This document shows, piece after piece, positions 62,754-64,000 of a stretch of DNA of 64,000 nt. The DNA comes from JAFASC01 sp036265935 (GTDB lineage Bacteria; Pseudomonadota; Alphaproteobacteria; Rhizobiales; Beijerinckiaceae). The stretch covers positions 34,580-98,579 of the forward strand of contig DATAOB010000017.1 of assembly GCA_036265935.1 (NCBI GenBank). The letters run 5' to 3'. Position numbers and translations under genes: made by a program. Position 1 is the first letter of the stretch. Every line of letters begins with the position of its first letter. Under the pieces are notes generated by a model. That model was not told where the DNA came from and made no database searches. It saw only the letters and a list, made by a program, of their open reading frames with translations.

Positions 62754-63404
62754 GTGAGGGTGGACAACGCCGATCGCGGTGGGACCGAACGCAAAAAACC
62801 TTTAGAGACACGCCTCAATCTGATCGGCGGGCCCAATCCAGTGCCGGATTTGAAAAGCGCGCTGCGCCGCGCCCGGATCGAAAATGCAGAACGCGCTGCC
62901 GTCATCGCAGAACTGCGCGGCGCGGAGATCGCGCGACTCGAAATGCTCGAAGAGCAGCTCGAGCCGGTGCTCGCGCAAGTGCCACAGGATTGCGATCTCT
63001 TCGATGTGGCGCTTTTGCCGTCCGAGCACCCGCGCTTGTTTATTGACATGATCGGGTTTGTGGAGATGGGCCGGGACCGCCGGGTTTATCGATTCGTTCA
63101 GGATACCCGCCACGGGCGCACCATCCTTTGCGAGACGGAGCAGCTCGGTAAGATAGTCGATGCCGTCACCGGTTACATTGCGCGGCGCTTGATCGAGCGC
63201 GAGCAGGCGCTTGCCGTGGGTGCAATTGGGCGCGCTGCTTCGCATAGCGAGAAAAATGATAACGCGTCAGCGTCTCGGCCCCGCGGGCGCAGATTCGCCC
63301 TGCGGCTTTTCGTATTCCTGGTCGATGTGCTCGGAGCCGCGGTCCTCTTTGCGCTGATCGCCGCGGCTGCCTGGTACATTTACAAGCTGCAGGTCCGGGG
63401 CTGA
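62754..63404 (+). CDS. Conserved-type protein with coiled coil and C-terminal membrane anchor
   Basis: The 216-residue protein starts at GTG with GGAG upstream. A helical start (LKSALRRARIENAERAAVI, then LEMLEEQLEPVLAQVP) is followed by a compact middle part with LFDVALLPSEHPRLFIDMIGFVEMGRDRR, then a flexible linker and one C-terminal transmembrane helix (about 187-210). The protein is thus tail-anchored in the inner membrane, facing the cytoplasm. I believe homologues occur in other Rhizobiales, but the function is unknown. Confidence 0.75.
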   Translation: MRVDNADRGGTERKKPLETRLNLIGGPNPVPDLKSALRRARIENAERAAVIAELRGAEIARLEMLEEQLEPVLAQVPQDCDLFDVALLPSEHPRLFIDMIGFVEMGRDRRVYRFVQDTRHGRTILCETEQLGKIVDAVTGYIARRLIEREQALAVGAIGRAASHSEKNDNASASRPRGRRFALRLFVFLVDVLGAAVLFALIAAAAWYIYKLQVRG

Positions 63405-63457
63405 GGGGAATTGATGATGCTGGACGGCGCCGGACCGGCAATGTCCAGTCTCATGAA

Positions 63458-63482
63458 GAAAGCCCCGGAATTCCGGGCTTTT
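63458..63482 (+). terminator. Rho-independent terminator
   Basis: An AAAGCC arm, a CGGAATTCCG palindrome and GGCTTTT form a strong hairpin (one bulged C) followed by T residues, 53 bases after the stop of the tail-anchored protein gene. It should end that gene's transcript. Confidence 0.85.
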
Positions 63483-63729
63483 GCGCAAGGAGCTTCGACG
63501 ATTCAAAACCGCGACGGTTTAGCGGATTCGGCTTTTATTTCTTCCGGCCGTGCCATCCCTCGTCTCGAAATCGAGCATCGCCCGGCAAGCGCTACAAAAT
63601 CTGATCAGAGGTCCGCTTGGATGACCGGTTGACCCGTAGCTCCATCCGTTTAGGGGCGATCAGCGCCCCGCCAGGTATAATTAGGTGGTGCGGGCGTTAT
63701 TCCAAATCTATTGCGTTGAAGTGGCCGCT
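63483..63729. other. Intergenic sequence without a supported gene
   Basis: This stretch after the terminator holds only short unconvincing frames. It has mixed GC content and a short inverted repeat GGGGCGATCAGCGCCCC near 63653-63669. No coding sequence is supported. Confidence 0.5.
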
Positions 63730-63890
63730 TGATTGACCAACAACCGTCGACGACGGCAATAATTGGCTGCTCGGCTATGCAGTCGGCGGTGGCCTGGAAG
63801 CGCTTTCCTCGACAGCTGGAGCATCAAAGCGAATATCTCTACACCGACACATTCGTCGCACCAATAACAAGAATAGCTTCTTCTTTAACA
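63730..63890 (+). pseudogene. Remnant of an outer-membrane beta-barrel (Omp25/31-like) gene
   Basis: Stitching three frames gives GNNWLLGYAVGGGLE, then AFLDSWSIKA, then EYLYTDTFVAPITRI. This is the sequence order of the last beta strands of Rhizobiales outer-membrane surface antigens of the Omp25/31 kind (which end in patterns such as GWTAGGGIEWAF and KAEYLYVDLG). Two frame changes within about 60 bases and the absence of a convincing start or C-terminal phenylalanine indicate a decayed gene. Match is from memory of the family. Confidence 0.45.
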
Positions 63891-64000
63891 ACTGGACGGC
63901 ACCAATAACCGCGATTTTTGTTGGCGCGAAGATGACGCGGCTTAAAATTCGCGCTCCGATGCAGCCGTTGATGGGAGGTCTTGTCGCGAAGGCGGCCCCG

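Noticed and set aside
63411..63632. 73-codon frame spanning the terminator
   Set aside because: It crosses a strong rho-independent hairpin and has no domain.
1..64000. tRNA, rRNA, CRISPR, IS element or prophage
   Set aside because: Scanning by eye I saw no tRNA T-loop patterns with a matching acceptor stem, no spaced direct repeats and no transposase or phage genes. A tRNA search program would settle the first point.

Overview
This window looks like a chromosomal segment of a high-GC alphaproteobacterium of the order Hyphomicrobiales (Rhizobiales), probably near the Bradyrhizobiaceae/Xanthobacteraceae. That placement is an inference from gene content and protein style: a malic enzyme fused to a phosphotransacetylase domain, ppx-rlmE, glpD/glpK, a DHA2 exporter, an Atm1-like ABC exporter, psd-pssA, infA-maf-yacG, GH15, pcm, and Crp-potABC. 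Genes are dense, often overlap by 1-4 bases, and frequently start with GTG or TTG. I saw no tRNA, rRNA, CRISPR array, insertion sequence, integrase or prophage.

Layout. 0-9 kb: the end of a hybrid histidine kinase, a coiled-coil membrane protein, a zinc metallopeptidase-like protein, maeB, a YciI protein, a rhodanese, and a multicopper-oxidase-fold protein that has lost most copper ligands. 9-13 kb: a DUF4258/DUF2283 pair, rlmE, ppx and glpK. 12.8-18.3 kb: a decay zone between glpK and glpD. It holds a frameshifted Old Yellow Enzyme gene facing its likely TetR regulator, a methyltransferase, a duplicated cysteine-rich gene whose two copies flank a dead toxin-antitoxin module, repeat elements, and a hydrolase/cyclase gene with an internal deletion. 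18.3-35.8 kb: mostly housekeeping and metabolism (glpD, an A-type Fe-S protein, a second hybrid kinase, nnr, an exporter, an orphan antitoxin, guaB, cimA, a LOG protein, a LysM protein, an Atm1-type ABC exporter, der and its TPR partner). 35.8-37.8 kb: two adjacent decayed genes for secreted alpha/beta hydrolases. 38-43.6 kb: a TAXI binding protein with a coupled partner, a YkgJ-type cysteine cluster protein, a VapBC module with an operator-like palindrome, and a phospholipase-D-fold protein with a long histone-H1-like basic tail. 43.7-60.9 kb: a short MetE-like methyltransferase with an exporter, phospholipid synthesis, infA-maf-yacG-GST, GH15, pcm, an aldose-epimerase-like protein, folD, a Crp/Fnr regulator overlapping potABC (no binding protein), AsmA, a lone receiver and DUF423. 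61-64 kb: visibly lower-GC sequence with a J-domain membrane protein, a conserved tail-anchored protein and the remains of an outer-membrane beta-barrel gene.

I do not see a complete, clearly novel multi-gene system. The features most worth following are the copper-ligand-depleted oxidase, the PLD protein with the basic tail next to VapBC, the duplicated Cys-rich genes around a dead TA module, and the J-domain membrane protein in the low-GC stretch. Several genes carry indels or nonsense codons. Most sit in clusters with multiple lesions, which suggests real decay, but single-base lesions should be checked against reads.
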